Origin: Acidimicrobiia bacterium UBA6912 | GTDB taxonomy: Bacteria > Actinomycetota > Acidimicrobiia > Spongiisociales > UBA5794 | Direction of reading: 5' to 3' | NCBI GenBank assembly: GCA_002450985.1 | Contig: DKBA01000256.1 | Span: 1 to 6,060 of the forward strand | Length of the DNA stretch: 6,060 nt | Shown: in pieces, positions 5,530 through 6,060 of the stretch | Layout of the letters: each line of letters opens with the position of its first letter | How positions within the stretch are numbered: position 1 is the stretch's first letter | Position numbers and translations under genes: made by a program | Notes under the pieces: generated by a model | Told to the model about the DNA's origin: nothing | Databases searched by the model: none | The model's input: the letters and a program-made list of their open reading frames with translations, nothing else

Positions 5530-6060
5530 TCACTCCTTCTCCGTGGTCGCTGCGGCCGGCGGAGCGACCGCCTCTTCGCCGTCGGCGTGGTGCCCGGTGA
5601 GCGTGAGGAACACGTCGTCGAGGGTGGGCCGGCGCAAGCCGACGTCGTGCAGGCCGATACCCTCGGCTTCGAGCCCCCGCAGCGCCTCCCGCAGCGCGGG
5701 AGCGCCACCTGTGATCGGCGCGACCAGGGTGCGGGTGCGGCGATCGATCTGCACCTCACCGGCGGCGACCGAAGCGAGGATGCGGTGGGCGGCCTCGACG
5801 TCGTCGCCCTCGAGCAGCGTCGCCTCGATGCGCTCGCCGCCGATCATGCTCTTCAGCTCGTCAGGATGACCGTGGGCGATCTCCCGCCCGTGGTCGATGA
5901 CCACGATGTCGTCGGCGAGCTGGTCGGCCTCCTCGAGATACTGGGTGGTGAGCAGCAGCGACGTGCCTCGCCCGACGAGATCCCGGATCACGCCCCACAA
6001 CTCGATGCGGCTCCTCGGGTCGAGCCCGGTGGTCGGCTCGTCGAGGAAGAGCACGGGAGG
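5530..6060 (-). CDS. DrrA-type ABC transporter ATP-binding protein (N-terminus beyond the right edge)
   Basis: The right window edge cuts this gene inside its nucleotide-binding domain; 176 C-terminal residues remain. Visible are the Walker B motif VLFLDEP (visible residues 3-9), the D-loop TGLD (11-14), and the switch region LLTTQYLEEADQLAD, where the usual H-loop histidine is glutamine (residue 40), as in DrrA-family proteins. The Walker A and signature motifs lie outside the window. After about residue 75 comes the DrrA-type accessory C-terminal domain ending in GLRRPTLDDVFLTLTGH (141-157), then an Ala/Glu-rich tail. It powers the permease encoded just downstream, to which it is coupled by overlap or a two-base gap depending on the permease start. 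The GTG at 6054 is internal and falls in Walker B, so it is not the true start. Confidence 0.93.
   Translation of the reverse strand, partial: PPVLFLDEPTTGLDPRSRIELWGVIRDLVGRGTSLLLTTQYLEEADQLADDIVVIDHGREIAHGHPDELKSMIGGERIEATLLEGDDVEAAHRILASVAAGEVQIDRRTRTLVAPITGGAPALREALRGLEAEGIGLHDVGLRRPTLDDVFLTLTGHHADGEEAVAPPAAATTEKE

Noticed and set aside
5123..5869. A 248-codon plus-strand frame opposite the transporter genes.
   Set aside because: It is an Asp/Glu/Gly/Val-rich shadow of the permease and ATPase, both of which have strong family motifs.

Overview
The window is GC-rich DNA with short intergenic gaps, tightly coupled genes, a GTG start and strong G/C preference at third codon positions. Together with the protein families present (a Hox-type NAD-linked hydrogenase, nitrilase-superfamily amidohydrolases and a DrrAB-type exporter), this fits a high-GC actinobacterium, possibly an uncultured Acidimicrobiia-like lineage. 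That placement is an inference from composition and protein style; no phylogenetic marker is present.

Left part (1-2653, + strand): the 3' end of a hydrogenase operon, in the order hoxU (3' end only), hoxY, hoxH and a HoxW-type maturation protease. The genes overlap or sit 10 bases apart. HoxU carries iron-sulfur clusters on the diaphorase side, HoxY holds the proximal cluster, HoxH holds the NiFe active site, and the protease should remove the HoxH C-terminal tail after nickel insertion. The cysteine ligands and maturation motifs visible here are all intact, so the module looks functional. hoxF, hoxE (if present) and the promoter lie to the left of the window.

Middle part (2703-4633): two divergently transcribed nitrilase-superfamily genes share a 140-base intergenic region. 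The minus-strand gene resembles bacterial beta-ureidopropionase and the plus-strand gene resembles N-carbamoyl-D-amino-acid hydrolase. Both keep the Glu-Lys-Cys catalytic triad. The pair suggests hydrolysis of N-carbamoyl compounds, as in reductive pyrimidine or hydantoin breakdown, but no dihydropyrimidinase/hydantoinase is in view.

Right part (4634-6060, - strand): a DrrAB-type ABC exporter operon, with the ATP-binding subunit entering from the right edge (N-terminus missing) and the permease translationally coupled downstream. Between the permease and the plus-strand carbamoylase-like gene are a perfect GC-rich hairpin just after the carbamoylase stop codon and a short coding-like stretch starting two bases after the permease stop.

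I see no RNA genes, CRISPR arrays, insertion sequences or long repeats. Most of the window is ordinary, well-formed metabolic DNA. The points most worth a second look are the divergent carbamoyl-hydrolase pair and the possible gene remnant or small ORF after the permease.
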